From Onchocerca lupi (Eukaryota; Nematoda; Chromadorea; Rhabditida; Onchocercidae): 64,000 nucleotides of DNA. The notes under the pieces are model-generated. The model was not told the origin of the DNA. It was given only the letters and a program-made list of their open reading frames with translations, and did no database searches. The stretch lies in assembly GCA_028564675.1 (NCBI GenBank), contig JAOVVO010000096.1, positions 106,709 through 170,708 of the forward strand. Direction: 5' to 3'. This document shows positions 37,400-51,800 of this stretch, one piece after another; positions within the stretch are counted from its first letter, which is position 1, and each line of letters opens with the position of its first letter. A program made the translations under genes and the position numbers.

Positions 37400-40300
37400 T
37401 TACTTGTTTCGTTTCTTATCTTTCATTCCCAGAGGACAATTCACCACAAAATGTCCAATTTGTCGACATCGGTGACAACAGTTGCAATCCAATGGAGGGC
37501 CATCGCCCACACGACAGCTTGCAAGCAAAAGAGACTGAAAATTGAAGAAATACAAATCATGATTAAAATAAAATCACTCCACCAATCTTGTTCTGTCACA
37601 CGCCATTATAACAAAAATAGGCATTAGCAGAACAAGAACAAAAAAAAAAAAAGCCAGAAAGAGCAAGGCTTAGACTTACCGCATAAAGCACAAATGCATT
37701 GTGATTTAGTTTTTGATTTGGCACGGATAAGGTACTGAATTTCTCCCGACTTTGTATAAATGATTTCTGTATATATGCCAATGCTGAAAGTTAATTTGAT
37801 TAACTGGCATATTTGTTGATTTATTTGCTTATTAACTTCAGAATTATTTAAAAATTAATAAAGAAATTATAAATTACTAAATTTATCACCCAAAAAGTGA
37901 CGGAAAACAAAAGAAAATTTTGAAAAAAATAAGAGAAAATTTTGGAAAATCAAATGTTGGGATCAAATGATTTTAAATTAAAGAATATGCAGATAATCCC
38001 CTATGTAATAATCTGTCTCATTAGTCTCACTAGAACAAGTATTGCAATGAACAGTAATTCCGACAGTTTTTCATTTTATCTATGCCAAACCATTTTGACA
38101 TTTATTAATAATATAATGTATCTGCTTACTTTTAGAATGAACACCCGAAGAAAGATTATGAGTGAGATCAAATGGATCTTCAATAGCAATCGGTCTCGAT
38201 TGCCAGCCTTTGTCCAGCTTCATTAATGGTAGCGTTTGTCGAATTTGTACAACTTCTCGTGTAAAGTCAAATTTCGTCCCAAAATAATCCAGAAAACCTA
38301 TCCACAGTTCCCCAACAGTTGATCGATTATGAACTGTCCATTCCTAAACGTAAATGCACAAATAGAATTTAGAAAATAATATAAATAATAACAGAACAAC
38401 ATATTTTGAGAAAAACAAGGCCTAAAGAAGAAAAATATATGTGAAGAAAAGCTTAAATGATATATGAAAGATGACTAATATGAATATGAAAAGAGGAAGG
38501 AATGAAAGATGGTATATGTAATGAAAAGGACAAAACGTAAATTTGAAAACTAACCAGATCTTCGAGACAACAAAAATATACATCGCAATTACCAATAATT
38601 ACTGGTTCTCTACATCTTTTGAGTGGTACTACCTGGAAGAAAGTCTCGTACAGTCATTAATTAATGAAGTGTTGCAAAATTTATATAACAAAACACAAAA
38701 AAATGGGATATTTTTAAATAAAAAAAATAAATAAATAAATATTGTTGCCATCACAATATAAAAGAAAAATAGAAAAAGTTCGAAAAGAAAAATAAAAAAT
38801 AAAAATTAGGAATAATTCAAAGAACAAACTTCCTGGAGGAATGGAGCAACTGGTGGATTTGTCCGTTGAAGATAATGAATAAGCATGATTATATATGAAT
38901 AAGATGACAGACTTCCTTTCGACGCATTTCCAATTTCACAGTTTTTAGCCCATACTTTAGTCATTATTCCTAATTGATGTATCCGTCGATCGAGCTTACT
39001 GTATGTCCGTAGCAAACGTGTATTCTCTAATGCTAGCACATTGTACAGAGATACACTAAAAATCAACTGAAGTTCAAAGGAAACTGAGATTTTTACAGAT
39101 TGAACTTGATACATATTTTTGCAGTCACGATATTTGAGAACATTTGAAAATTAAAAATCAAAATTCTGCCTTTTTAATCTACTCAACAATTATTAATAAC
39201 TGCAATATGACTACTAGACATTAATATACCTGAAAGTACATTTCAGGCAGCAGTTACTCTAAACATTACATTATAATATCGATTGCCAATTTGTGATGCA
39301 TTTTCAACAATCAAACAAAATGAAGTATGCCCTTTTGGTTTATGTAAAATACTTACTCTGCCTCAAGATGATCGTGATTACGACAACGAAACTTCACAAT
39401 TGGTACTTTCGCATGTGGAATTTCGCAGATGAATGAAATGTCAGGCATTTTACGAATTACTTCAGCGACTTTACATATGACTTCTGCCGAATCGATATCC
39501 TAGAAAAATACTTATATCTAGTACAAAACAGTGAAATTTCCGAAACTTACCATCATGGAATTTGCGGAATTTATCATCAATATTGAACTTCCTAAAATTT
39601 AATTGGAAAAAAAGACTTTGATAAAAATAATTTTGAAATTTACTTCAAGTCTCACTTCTGGTCCGAACCGAAGACAAATATCAGCATCTGAACCTAAAAG
39701 TCCAAATCCATTTCCTGCTGAACCAAACAATGAAAGATGACAATCAGAACGATAAAAACGTCGAAGATAAACTTCAAGTTCACGGCACAATACTGACATA
39801 TGATGCACATAATACGGTCTTATACGCATTGTGTCTGCAAAATATACTTGCTGAATATCAGGATTTCTTCAATGTGCCAACATTTATTTTGTCAAAAAAT
39901 CGTTATTTTTTTATATTATTTTTTTTATATTATTTTTATCTTATTTCTTTATATTATTTTTTTCTGATATTTTTTCCCTACTGAAAATCTTTTTGATTTT
40001 TTAAACTGGCTTATTTAATTTTTTCCTGTTATGTTGCATTATTTTTCTAATTCTTCTATTTCAAAATCATTTCTACCTTATTCTTCTGTTCTCTAATTTT
40101 AGCACAACTTCATTGATTATTGCTTGTGAAATTTAAAACTTAAATTTTGATAGAAAAAGTTGATGAATAAAGTATCTTTCTAAACTCTTCTATTTCTTAG
40201 ACTTATCTAGTATTAGAAAATGATGGTCAAAGGAAGTCATAAAAATTTTAAGAGTCTGATAAAAATGTAATCGAGTTCCCGAGTGACGACCCTCAAACTA

Positions 40301-43300
40301 AACAAATGTAAAGTTTGAAAAAAGATCCTTAAATCTGAAAATATGAATTGACAGAAGCAACTTTACCAATATCATTTTTTTGAAAAAACATCCAGAAATT
40401 TCGATCGAAACTTTAAAGTTTTAACAATTCATTTAAAATGAATTACTAAAAATATCGAAGATAACACGGTCAATTATTTTCCTTTGTGCAGAAGTTAACG
40501 GTGGGAAATTCTTGGGTTTTGGAATCATAAGTTCAGGACAGTTTTCTCTCAAATGACCATCTGCATTACAACATGTGCATCGTACCATTGGTTCCTGAAA
40601 AAATTTTCTATACAGCAAGAATATATATTTCAACGAAGTAAAGCTCCATAGCAACTGAAACAGGAATGAAAAAAAAAAAAAAAAAAAAACATTCTCGGAA
40701 AGCGCCATAGTTGAAACTTTCAGTTTTTCGAGTCATTTTTTCGAAAATTCCAGACAGATTTTCTTATTGAAAACATACAATTATGAATGGTATAGTTAGT
40801 TTGTTTTTTAATAATAAATAGGACTTTCTTATTGAATAGCAAAACAATTAAAATTCAATTGAAAAACTAATAAAAACAAAAGTGAAATATAATGCAAGAA
40901 TATAGATTTCAACGAAGCAAAGCTCCATATCAATAGAAGCAGGAATGGGAGAAAAAAAATTCTCGGAAAGTGCCATGGTTGAAACCTTCAATTTTTCGAG
41001 TCATTTTCTCGAATAATTATGGTTGTGTCTAAAATAAAAAAAAAGGTTAAAGTATGGATGAAACATACCAATCCGCCAGTAAAGTACTGCAAAGCCCATG
41101 GATAATTATATTCATTATTATTTAAAGCCAACCATAATTTGCGAATAGACATCTCGTCATAATCATGAAATTTGATTTTCAAAATCGAAGTACTTGCAAG
41201 CTTGACCTTAGCGCTTTCATCTTTTTCCTGAAATTCAGTATCGAAAATCCAAAAATTTAGTAGTTTATAAGACTGAATAGCTAAACAATTAAAATTCAAT
41301 TGAAAAACTAATAAAAATAAAAGTAAAATATAATGAAAACCATACATCATATTCCTCCTTGACAATTAAGTTTTGAGTATCGGCTGTTGACAATTCTAAT
41401 CCTTTCATTCGCTGAGAAAAAGCAATGCAAATTTTAATAAGAACTCGACTTTCAAATAATTTTAAAGCAAACTTGAGGTAACGAATAAGTAAATAAGTAC
41501 TTGATAATAAAGTAATTCAATAAATGCTTGATGTTAGTACAAATAAAAAATTTGAAAATAAGCTTGCTCATAAGAAATTTCTGACGTCAGTTACAGCATT
41601 TGGTAATCGCTCGTCAAAAATTAGACAATTTTAAACTTATATTTTTTCATTATGAGCAGTAGACTTATGATGGAAGGACTTCAAAGAAATAAAACTAACA
41701 GAAGAAAGTTCCGAGAAGTGAGTATTATGCTGCTGGAAAGTTGACATCACACTGCGATCACAATATGCTTCATCATTATCATCTCTTTGTAGCAATGACA
41801 AATCATTATGAGACGTATTCAGACATGAAGCGGCACAATCGAAAACTAACTTTTTTGAATCGTTGCATTTTCCAGATACCAACAAATTTTTATCGTTCTC
41901 ATCCTTAAAACATATTAAACAAAAATAACAGTTTCCTTGGAAATCTGTCGAATATTTTACAGGAAAATTCTACAGATTAAACGCTGTACATTTCATTTGT
42001 TTAGACTGAGTACATTTAGTAGTTAGTTTCTTCGGCCAAAAAATTGTCAAAACTGGAAAAATTTATCATCCTCATGTCATGCCAAATTAAAATCGTATCT
42101 AGTGAGGGAAAATTGATCGAGGAATAAAGAGAATTTGATGGCCTAATGTATGTTTAATCACTTCAAATTTCATTTTACTTGCATCACTCTCCCAACATAT
42201 ATTGTATATTTTGCTTCCTATTGTTGCGATATTTTCTAAGCAGAAAATTCTATTGCTACAGCTCATCGCTGTTAGTATTACTGTAATTTTATTTTACTAA
42301 AGTTTCAAAAAATATCAAAATCTACCCCATCCTTTTTACCCTCTTTTCTGCTGTTCTCATCTGCATTACTTTATTTGTTTTCTTTAATTAAAAAAGCGAA
42401 AAACACTAGTGAGAAACAGATAACTATAAGGAATTGATTTTAGGCCAAAAAATTATCCTTTTTACAATTAAGTCACAAAACTGACCATTTTCTGAAGAAA
42501 AGTTGTTTCATTAGGGTTTAAATTGTCTTCAGGATGTGAAACTGCAATCTAGAATCAAAAAAATTTTCGGTCAATGTTATAATAATCCTTATTTCTCTTT
42601 TGGAACAAAGTTTTTTCAACAACAAAAAAATGATTCAGAAAAAAAGCATCGAGAGTTGGCTCATCACAATATCCAGTATTTTGATATTACTAATTATATT
42701 GGAATAAAGTTAAAACAATTTGACGATTACCAGAAAGATCAAGAAAATCAAACTTTGAAAATTACCTCGTTTGACCAGATTTGCATCGAAGTTTCCAATC
42801 CAGTTTCCGTTACTGCAGCAATCTTTTGCTCACTTGCATCGACGTCCGTGATTTGCGTTTTATTCGTTTCCAGACTTTTGGAATCTAAAAAATTGATATG
42901 CAAAAACTGAAGAAAAGTAACATTAAGTTGTGAAAACTATAACTATTGCAACTAGATCAATTCAAGAAAGAAACCTTCATATAAATTATCAGTGTCATCC
43001 GAATCACTCCTGTTATTTTGCTGATCATTATTTCCTGCAGTTTCAGGAAAGTTGGAATCGTTCAACAGTGTGATTTTTCTCGATTTACGCTTTCGTTTCT
43101 ATAATGATATCAAAATGAAAAAGAAATGATTTTACATTCAAACAAAAATAAAAAATTAAAATCCTCACACACATATAAAAAACTACCTTTTTCACTTTTG
43201 CATTAACAGTTTCAGGCGTTATAACGGAATATGGAATAAGCGAATGAACCATAGTACGCGGTAAAGCAAAATAAAAATATGTAGACAGAAAACAGCTAGA

Positions 43301-46300
43301 GAAATAACCATGGATGCGTTGTTGCGGTTGCATTATATGGTCCGGAGCGAATGGATCTGGAAAACAAGAATAAGAAAACTACTTTACATTTGTTAAAAAA
43401 ATATAAAAGATGATGGAAATTATCATTTTCATTCTATTTCTCTTTAATAGTGCGAGGGAAATATGATTTCAGTGTTGTAGAAAATTGAAAAATTCAAAAG
43501 TCCAAGTTTATCCGATTAACTGGAATTCCACTCAATAATTAAGGTAAAATAACCTTCGACCGCAAACCGTTTTTTGTTCCATCGTATGCAGCCTTTTGAT
43601 AAATATCCTTTTCTCCAACGTATTTGTATTAGTTCTTTAACAGAATGTTCAATAGCATAATAGCGGAATAAATCAATCCAAAGTTCGCCGAAATTCCAAT
43701 CTTCATTACTAGCACCAAAATCAGCATTCTAAAACGAACACAGTAAATAACTGCATATAAAACATATTATACTTTCAGAATCAGAAAAGAAAAATAACAT
43801 ACTATTTTATCTACTTGATGCTCAAATTTGAGATTTCCACTATCCAACAATAGTATTTCTTCTTCATTCAAGATCTGCAAAGATTCCAATTGATCGCGAA
43901 GTGTAAAACAAAAATAGGTGAGGTCTCCTTTCCTGCTAAATATTATTATTTTTGAATTTCTTTTGATCGAAAAGGATCAAACCCTTAAGAAAACTTTCAA
44001 AAAAAAAAAAAAAAAAAAAAGAAAATATAAATTTTTTGAAATAAATTATAAACATACTTCGAAGACAAAAGGGAGTAGTCCTTTACGCTGTAGATAATGA
44101 ATTAGTATGATATCGAAAGCATATTTTGGCATACCACCCAACTGTATATTGGTTAAAGAACAAAGCTGTAAAAGTTAAGCTTATTTCTTTTGAATTTTGC
44201 TCTACAAAAATGAAAAACGATCACATCAAAAGTATTTATATTAAGATCATGAGATTTTTTATGAATAATCAAATACAAGAAATCCAGTATTAGCAAATTC
44301 TATCAAAAACAAAACATTAGTCTCAGCAGTTGACATGTAAACTGTAGACTTTAGGCAAATCTCAAATTTAGCCGAATCGACAAATTAAGTTTAAATCATT
44401 CAAATTCATACCTATGTTTTGAATAAAATACATAAACACGCGATAAAGAATTGTTTTTTAGATACGAGCTCATTTTCCGCGTGGTTCTATGTATAAGAAC
44501 GTTCGCGAAACAAAAATGATTGCAAGACATAGGAACAAAATCTATTCATACCTCAGCCCATGAACGAAAGGCAGTAATAAGAATCTTGAACTGTGAACAA
44601 ATCGTACAATACAAATTAATAAGTTGCGTAGCACGCTGTTGCCGTAGGCAATTTGCTGTAATAACAACTGCAACGGAGTTTATAGTGCAGCGAATGGAAG
44701 GATCTGGACGTTGGAAATCAGAAGTTATAGAATGGACAGTAAAGTTTTTTCCTGAAAAATAAGAATTCATATTTTAATACAGAACATCTGTATATATCTC
44801 AGAAAAGTAAAAACTGAGAAAAGAAAAAAATCCGAAGAGAAAAATACTCCGTGCTGTGTCATCCAGAACTTCTATGACCTGTGATAGTGCATAACCAAGG
44901 GAGTATTCCAGTGGAAAATTCAATGCTAAATTCAAATTGCTATGCAGAGTCGCTAGCTTCGTCAGATATGAACCATAAACCATCACCGAATAACCTGCAT
45001 TTTTGAAAAATGATAAAACAATTTCAATGAAATACCAAAAAATTCTCAGAATATTAAAAAATCAAACGCTCCTATATCTGCACAATTGTACATTATGCAT
45101 TGCTTTCGATCATCTACTAGTTTCAATCATCTGATGGAAATAAGAAATTATAAATGCTTTTATGACTTTAATCAAAATTTCTGTCTATACATTAACATAG
45201 TAATTTGTAGTTAATATATGACTAAATTAATATACGATTACAAACAGAAAAAAAGTACTTTTATGAGCTTCATTTTGCAAAAAATGAGACAACAAATTCG
45301 CGATTTGTAACCCGTCTTCATAATGTACATCCGTAAGTCTCGTAGAAAGATACAATTCTCGAATAATTTGTTCTATTTTGGACATTTGTTCTCTGGTTGG
45401 TCCTGGTAAACATTCCAATTTTTTTAGCGATTCTGCTTTCTATAACTGTATCTTATTAAATCAAAGGATTATAGACTCATGATGACTATAACATGTAAAT
45501 GAAATGGACTATAAAAATTTGAGACAACATAAATATTAAGGCCTTATATTTCACTTCTTAGCACAAAACATTTTTACACGAAAAATACATTGTTTTGAAT
45601 TTTCTTCAACAGTAATTAAAAAGCTGACTTCATTGTTGTCAATGTGTTCTTGGGATAAGAAATGCACCACTGCTTGAGAAACTGAACAAATATGAAATTG
45701 ACATAATCCACAATAATAGACAGCTCGTGGAAAACGAGAAGACTTCTTCTTCATTGGATAAATGGACTGTTTTTCCAGATAAGACAAAGAATACTTATTC
45801 ACACAGTAAGATAACTTTTCGCCTAAATTAAAACTTCAATAAACCCGATACATAATGCTTTAGTAAAACCATTTACAAATACGGTTTTAATAAATAGTCC
45901 AAGTTCAAGCAAGTTTCATATTCACCAGGAGAAAACGAGTCACGAGATATTCGCTCCAACTGTTCAGCTAAATCAATAAGTGCCTCGCGTACTATTTCGA
46001 TAGATGTATTTTCATGCAGTACAGCTGATGTACATATCTTATATCCACCTCGAGCTACTTGTTTAGGATCTTCCAACGGGCCGCAACATTCAAATAAGAT
46101 AAGCTGAATGAAATCTTTCCCTTCTGGCTTTTCAATTTTGAGCTGAAATTTCAAGGAGTGCAAAAGATATCTAATACAGTTAAAATATTATAAAATGAAT
46201 CTCTTCCGATTGAAATATTGCGACGATTATTATCCAAATCAAATCTTTACCTCTATTTCACCATTCTGAACAAATTCATGCATTCCAGGGATTAAATTAA

Positions 46301-48456
46301 GCCCATCAAAAGAGTCTTTTCGAACCACAAGTGGACCGCTTCTCAGCGGTAGCTAAAGAAAATAATTTTTTTATTTTGAAGTAAAAATACCAAATCAGGG
46401 AGGCAATGAAGAAATGCAAAGTACTGAAACTAAGATATTAAATTCAATACATAAAAGTAAGAACTAACAAAATTGAACCATAAAATTAAAAGACAAACCT
46501 TGGTGCTGAGTTGTTTCTTCTCACTGCAAACGTTTATATCATTTTGAATGGATTTTATGCTTTCATTAAATTCCGGAAGTTGTTTTACGGTTTTACAGAT
46601 TCGATTGCAATCATTTTTTATTCCAGGAACAATTAGTTTTTCAGTTGAATTATTACTAAATGAAGCAATCCCTTCATTTTTTACAAAGATGGCATTATCA
46701 ATTTCCTCAGCACTATCTACAAACTTTCTCTCCCCTATTTCGTTAGAAGCAGTTAAACATTTCAGAACTTCTTTTTTGATGAATGATGAAGTTCGCAATT
46801 GTTTCGTGAAATCATCACCCTGAAATGAATGAACTCAATTTCTTAAGCTTTGTTAACAAGTTAAAAAACCATATGTAATCATGACATGGATGGACATATA
46901 TAAAAGAATTATGATAAAAGCATACGAAATTTTTGAGATTATCTTCTTTCCTATGGAATAATTAACTGCCTGTTTGTATATCCATTAGCTTGTTTCAGCC
47001 TTGACAGTCAACAGACGTAATTTGGGAACAATTAATGGTTTTTAACATGGAATAATTTAAGGTACTTATAAGTTGCATTATTTTTTTAAGATTACAACTA
47101 ATAGTATCAAAACTGTAAGATTATTCCCCATCTCATTTGATGTTTATACATTTGCTATAACTTTAAAATTTTAGCAATCAAGAGTATTTATTTCCTAAAA
47201 TGATCTTGAAATAGATTATCGGCTGATAAAAAAACTCTACAGAGCTTGAAGACACATGTTAAGCACCATCAGCACTACTTACTTGTTCGACTAAAATACA
47301 TTCCATATCAGCTTCCACATTCTGACTTTCTTCTTCGTCGCTTAATGATATCACATCCGGTTCATTGCTGCTTGCAACAGTATTTGTATGCTCTTCATTT
47401 GCGAAAGTATTTGCAGCAAACGTAACAAAACGAAACTGCAAAGCACTTACTTTCGACAGAAAGTACTTATTTGTATGTATTATAGAAAATAAAATGAATA
47501 AAACCATATGAACAGAACAGTGAATTATGATGAGTACTGAAATAATGAATGCAAAATACATCAATATAATACAAAACTTATGGACCGAGGAGTTTTTCAG
47601 CTTGTTCCTTTTCTTCTGGTGTTTTTTGCAATCAGAACCCATGTCGGAACATTTCCAAAAATCACGGACTTCTGAATTCATTACAGACGATATGTCGTTC
47701 ACTTCCCAGTTCAAATGACTATCCTATGCATATGGTAAATTTTCGTATCAGAATTATAGGGAAGATTTTCTCTAAAACAATTTCTAAAAAGACCAAAAAT
47801 ATTCGAAAAACTAAAATGCATTTATTTGATGCAGAAAACATTTGATAATGAACATGTGATTAAGTTCACCTGAACTGCAGACTGTATTCTCATATGTTCG
47901 AAAATATCTTCGGATCGAGTAGACCTATTTTCAAATGCAACTAGAGATTCAACAAGTGTACTATTTGTAGCAGGAATTAGCGTTGTAAGTCTTCTTCGAG
48001 GAATTCCTTTCCGCTTATTGATATTTTTTGAAATTTTTCGATTCTCCTGAAATGATAAAATTTATGGAAAAATAAAGGGAGACAATATATCTTGTTGAAT
48101 TCAATGGACTTTAATATGATCCATCATTTTTTAACATAACTTTCTCCACATTCGATCGACAATATTTTTCAGTTAATCATTTTCAACTATTATTTGCACT
48201 GAAACGCGGTACTTACACACCCATAATACATTTAAAGTTGGGTTTTAGGAATTTGATGAGTGAATAATAAGATTATTTACAACCATTTAGTTTTAACCAT
48301 ACAATAACGATAAGTTACCGTTGAATTTGGTTGTGAAATAATTGATGCATCGTTGTTGATCTTTTTCTTTTGCTTTCTCATCTGAGATGGAGTGTGCTTC
48401 GAACTGCCTGCACCTCCTGCGGTTACCTTTGACCTTTCCTTATTCACAGATTCCAT
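37400..48456 (-). CDS. TUT4/TUT7-like terminal uridylyltransferase, many exons
   Basis: Adds uridines to RNA 3' ends, marking mRNAs and pre-microRNAs for decay or processing. Start at 48456 (MESVNKERSKVT; exon 1 48319-48456). In order: a disordered N-terminus with a likely SUMO-interacting motif (DVISLSDEEE, about 47340); a C2H2-type finger (YYCGLCQFHICSVSQAVVHF, about 45730-45650); a first nucleotidyltransferase/PAP module (about 45440-43200) with MVYGSYLTKLATLHSNLNLA; a CCHC knuckle (CTCCNADGHLRENC, about 40580-40530); and the catalytic module. In that module GSAGNGFGLLGSDADICL (about 39720-39660) gives the first two Asp and EADVSLYN (spliced, about 39072/39360) gives the third. The PAP-associated block (IGNASKGSLSSYSYIIML; DPFDLTHNLSSG) and a final CCHC knuckle (CHRCRQIGHFVVNC) before the stop at 37400 follow. 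This is the vertebrate TUT4/7 order, with one knuckle fewer at the end. Most exon borders are approximate. Confidence 0.88.
40614..41345. repeat. Duplicated intron segments inside the TUT gene
   Basis: Two blocks each occur twice. Block A, starting GAATATA(T/G)ATTTCAACGAAG, is at about 40617-40736 and 40897-41006, roughly 85-90% identical by eye. Block B, AACAATTAAAATTCAATTGAA and onward, is at about 40842-40892 and 41285-41333. The order is A1, B1, A2, exon, B2, so a tandem duplication spanned an intron-exon region or copied the intron. Confidence 0.7.
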
Positions 48457-48810
48457 CTCTCAGTAATCGAGCCACTCTCTATGCCTATAATAAATGAAGC
48501 ATGATGAAATAAACTCCTTCCCCGAAGGAAAAAAAACAAGCACAATCTTATTTGTCGCAAATCTAATATGTCAAAAACAACGCGGTCACTTAATGCAAAA
48601 TCTCATCCCAAATAGCTAAATTTATGAATGGGAAAGTGGGGCATTCATAATTTCCATCGAATGAATAATGTAAAAGAGAGATTTTTTCAGAAAATCGCTT
48701 GCAGTTTTATGCAAAAATTATAAAAAAGAAGGTATAAAAGAGAGAAGACAATTAAGAATGATTTATTATTGGGTTCAGTTGAGGTAAGGCAAGAGTTTGT
48801 GTGCGGTGAC
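48457..48810. promoter_or_regulatory. Shared intergenic region between divergent TUT and SLC9C-type genes
   Basis: Only 354 bp separate the TUT start codon (minus) from the proposed exchanger start codon (plus), so both promoters must lie here or inside the neighbouring gene. No canonical TATA box was singled out. A TTTTTTCAG acceptor near 48682-48690 could trans-splice the exchanger transcript. Confidence 0.4.
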
Positions 48811-51800
48811 ATGCTTGAATCGTTGCATGTATTCTTGTTCCCATTTCTGGCTCTTGTTATCGGTCTTGTATTAGATGCTACAAATCGTCGCATCCGATTT
48901 CTTCGTATACCCGATTCTATTCTCATTTTTCTATTCGCTCTTGGCACAAGGTTTCATCTCTCTTTTCAAATTTTCAATTGTCCCCTCAAAATGTATTTTT
49001 GCGAATTTTCTTGGCATATATTTATGCATAATAATATCTATAATTTTTCTTTTTATCAGTATTTATCACTTGAAATTCTATTGTTTATTTTTAATACAAA
49101 CGATACAATTAATTATGTGCAATCTTTTGTTTTTTGACTTTTTGACTAATTTTATTTGTGAGATAGAAATTTGAAGTCTTTTTTTCCAAATTATTTCACG
49201 CAGTCAGTTGATTGAAGTGATTTAAATGCGTAATGATCACGAAACAGTGTATTTTGAATTCTTGACCTTTAATCATCAGTTTTACTGAAGAACGAAAAGT
49301 CAAAATTAATGAATTGAAATTTGTCATATAATAATTTAAATCATGCACACTTAACCTTCAAAGACATATTTCAGTTTCATTCTTCACTTATTCTTCCCAG
49401 AAAATTTGATGATACATATAGATGAAAAATATACATGGAAAACTGTTGAACCAGGGATTGTTGTTGGAGTATGTTTATGATATCAATTATGACCAATGAT
49501 TCGTGTTTACTGAACTTGCTAAACGAGAATTACTTTTTAGAAATAGAAGAAGCAGATGTTCATCGATCAGAGTCAACTTTCGTTTAGGTTCTTCTACCGC
49601 TACTCATTTTTGAATCTGCCGTGAAAAGCAATTCACATTTGTTCTTTCGGAAGCAATGGCTATTAGTCGCGTTGACTGCTACTGTCTATTCATTAACACT
49701 TATATTGTACACCGCCCTAATGCTGCCATTCTTGCGGATTATGGACAATTGGAATATATTCGCGGTTGGTATAATTATCATTCAAATGACTTGTCGATTT
49801 AAATGGAAACTGGTAATTAAGATACAAATGTTAGATTTTATGCAAATTATATCAAGTAAGACTGATGTTGTGTGCAATGTTTTTAATATTATTGGAATGC
49901 ACACCCAAACATATACCAAATATGTTCTATTCTGGTACTCCCTTCACCATGTGCACACCACTCTTTCGAAGACCGGTGATTTTTCGTGAAACTCGGAAGC
50001 ACGCGAAGTAAATTGGTATGACGAGACGAGTTTCATCTTCTCTCTCTTCCAAAGCACTCATTTTCTTGAGTGATTGAGACGAGCTTCTACGTAACTTGGC
50101 AATCAGTTTTATTTATGTAATGAAGCGATCCGTACTTAACTTCTCTCATCATTCTATCGAAATTTTTATTCTTACGCTTCCTTAAATAGCTTTTTTTAAA
50201 GATGTTTTTCCATTAAAAAGACCGATAATGGTATAAAAAGGTACGACATCATACAGTATACTTTCGTTATGAAACTTACTTCGACTTCAGAAGACCTTCT
50301 AAAATGCATTCTCTACTTGAACAGTGATTAGTCCAGCTATATTGATTTTTAGACTTATCCATTCTCTTCTTGCACTGAATTTATTATAATCATTTTTCGC
50401 TTAAGTATGCAATATTATCCATGAAGCGCATATGATTTATTCATTTGTAGCATGCTCAAATTTATAGCAAAATATGTCGAGACAAATGTTGCAGAATTTT
50501 GAATAATGATAAATTAGAATCATCCAGGTTATGCTGATGGGTGCAATTTTGGCTGCAACAGATCCCGTAGCAGTTGTTGCAATCCTGGAAGATATCGGTG
50601 CTCCGCAGCGTATCAAAATACTGGTAGAAGGTGAATCATTGCTGAACGATGGCATCGCTATTTTCGTTTACCAAATTCTCCACAATTTCGTTTTGGTAGT
50701 TCTTTTCTGCTCACACTTTTCTCCCCAAATTAAAAAAACATTTTTGTGTCTTTCTAATTCGAAGTAAGAAATGCTTCATGTCACATAGTCACATTGAATG
50801 CACCGATCAAATAGCAATTTAGTACATTTTTATTCAATACGTAGCGATGTGCATAAGTTTTATCATTGTTTCTCGTAAAGCTGCGTATCATTTCTTTCTT
50901 CTATTTCAGCAATATTTCAGTACTTTTCTGCAACATATTTATAAATCAGTCAAGTTATGGTATCAAACATAGAAAAGGAAATTTTGTTGATCTTCTGCGG
51001 GAATCAGTGTTTGACGATGAATATTAGCTGTTTTTAAGATTTTCAAACATTGACTTGTTCTTGAAAGTTATTAATTAGCTCTGCATCGATTTCAGAAAGA
51101 AGTAAATTTGCCATCCTATCCGTACACTTTTATACATTACGTAGCGATGTGCGTAAGCTGTATCGTAATATCGCCATTACTGGGCTACATAAGTGCTCAT
51201 ATTACTGTTATGATCATACGGCATGGCATTCGCGAAGAAAAAAGGATTCAGGCTATTCATTATTTCTTCTTTCTTGTTACTTTTCGTTTATTTAAACCCG
51301 GAAATTGCAATGATTGCACCAAATATTTCTGAGAGGATATGTTGCTTGCCGGATTTATAAGATACCTTGGATGAGATTTTAGCAATTGTCATGGTTCAAA
51401 GTTTTTTTTTGGATTCGAACTCATTTCATTGCTTAATTGGAGTGAAAATTTATCCAGTTTGAATTTATGTGCAAACTGTACGTTCATCTAAAATGCAAAG
51501 ATAATTTTTACTCGAAATTTTTATACTTCCAGATGTTTTTGGTGATTTCCGTATATTTCGTATGGCAGCTGGGTGAAATAATCAAAGGATCGGCCGCTCT
51601 AGCCACTGTTTTTTACGGTGTTACATTAAACTTTCTTAGGTGACTGTTTGTTATCCCGCAACGCTATAACTTAAAAAAAATCAGTGATCGACTCGATAAA
51701 AATTCATAATGCTGGGAAGAATTTGGTTATGGGGGAAAAGAAAAGTTCTGTCGATTCATCGACTTTACATCGCTTTGAAAAATCCTTACAAAAGCTTCAG

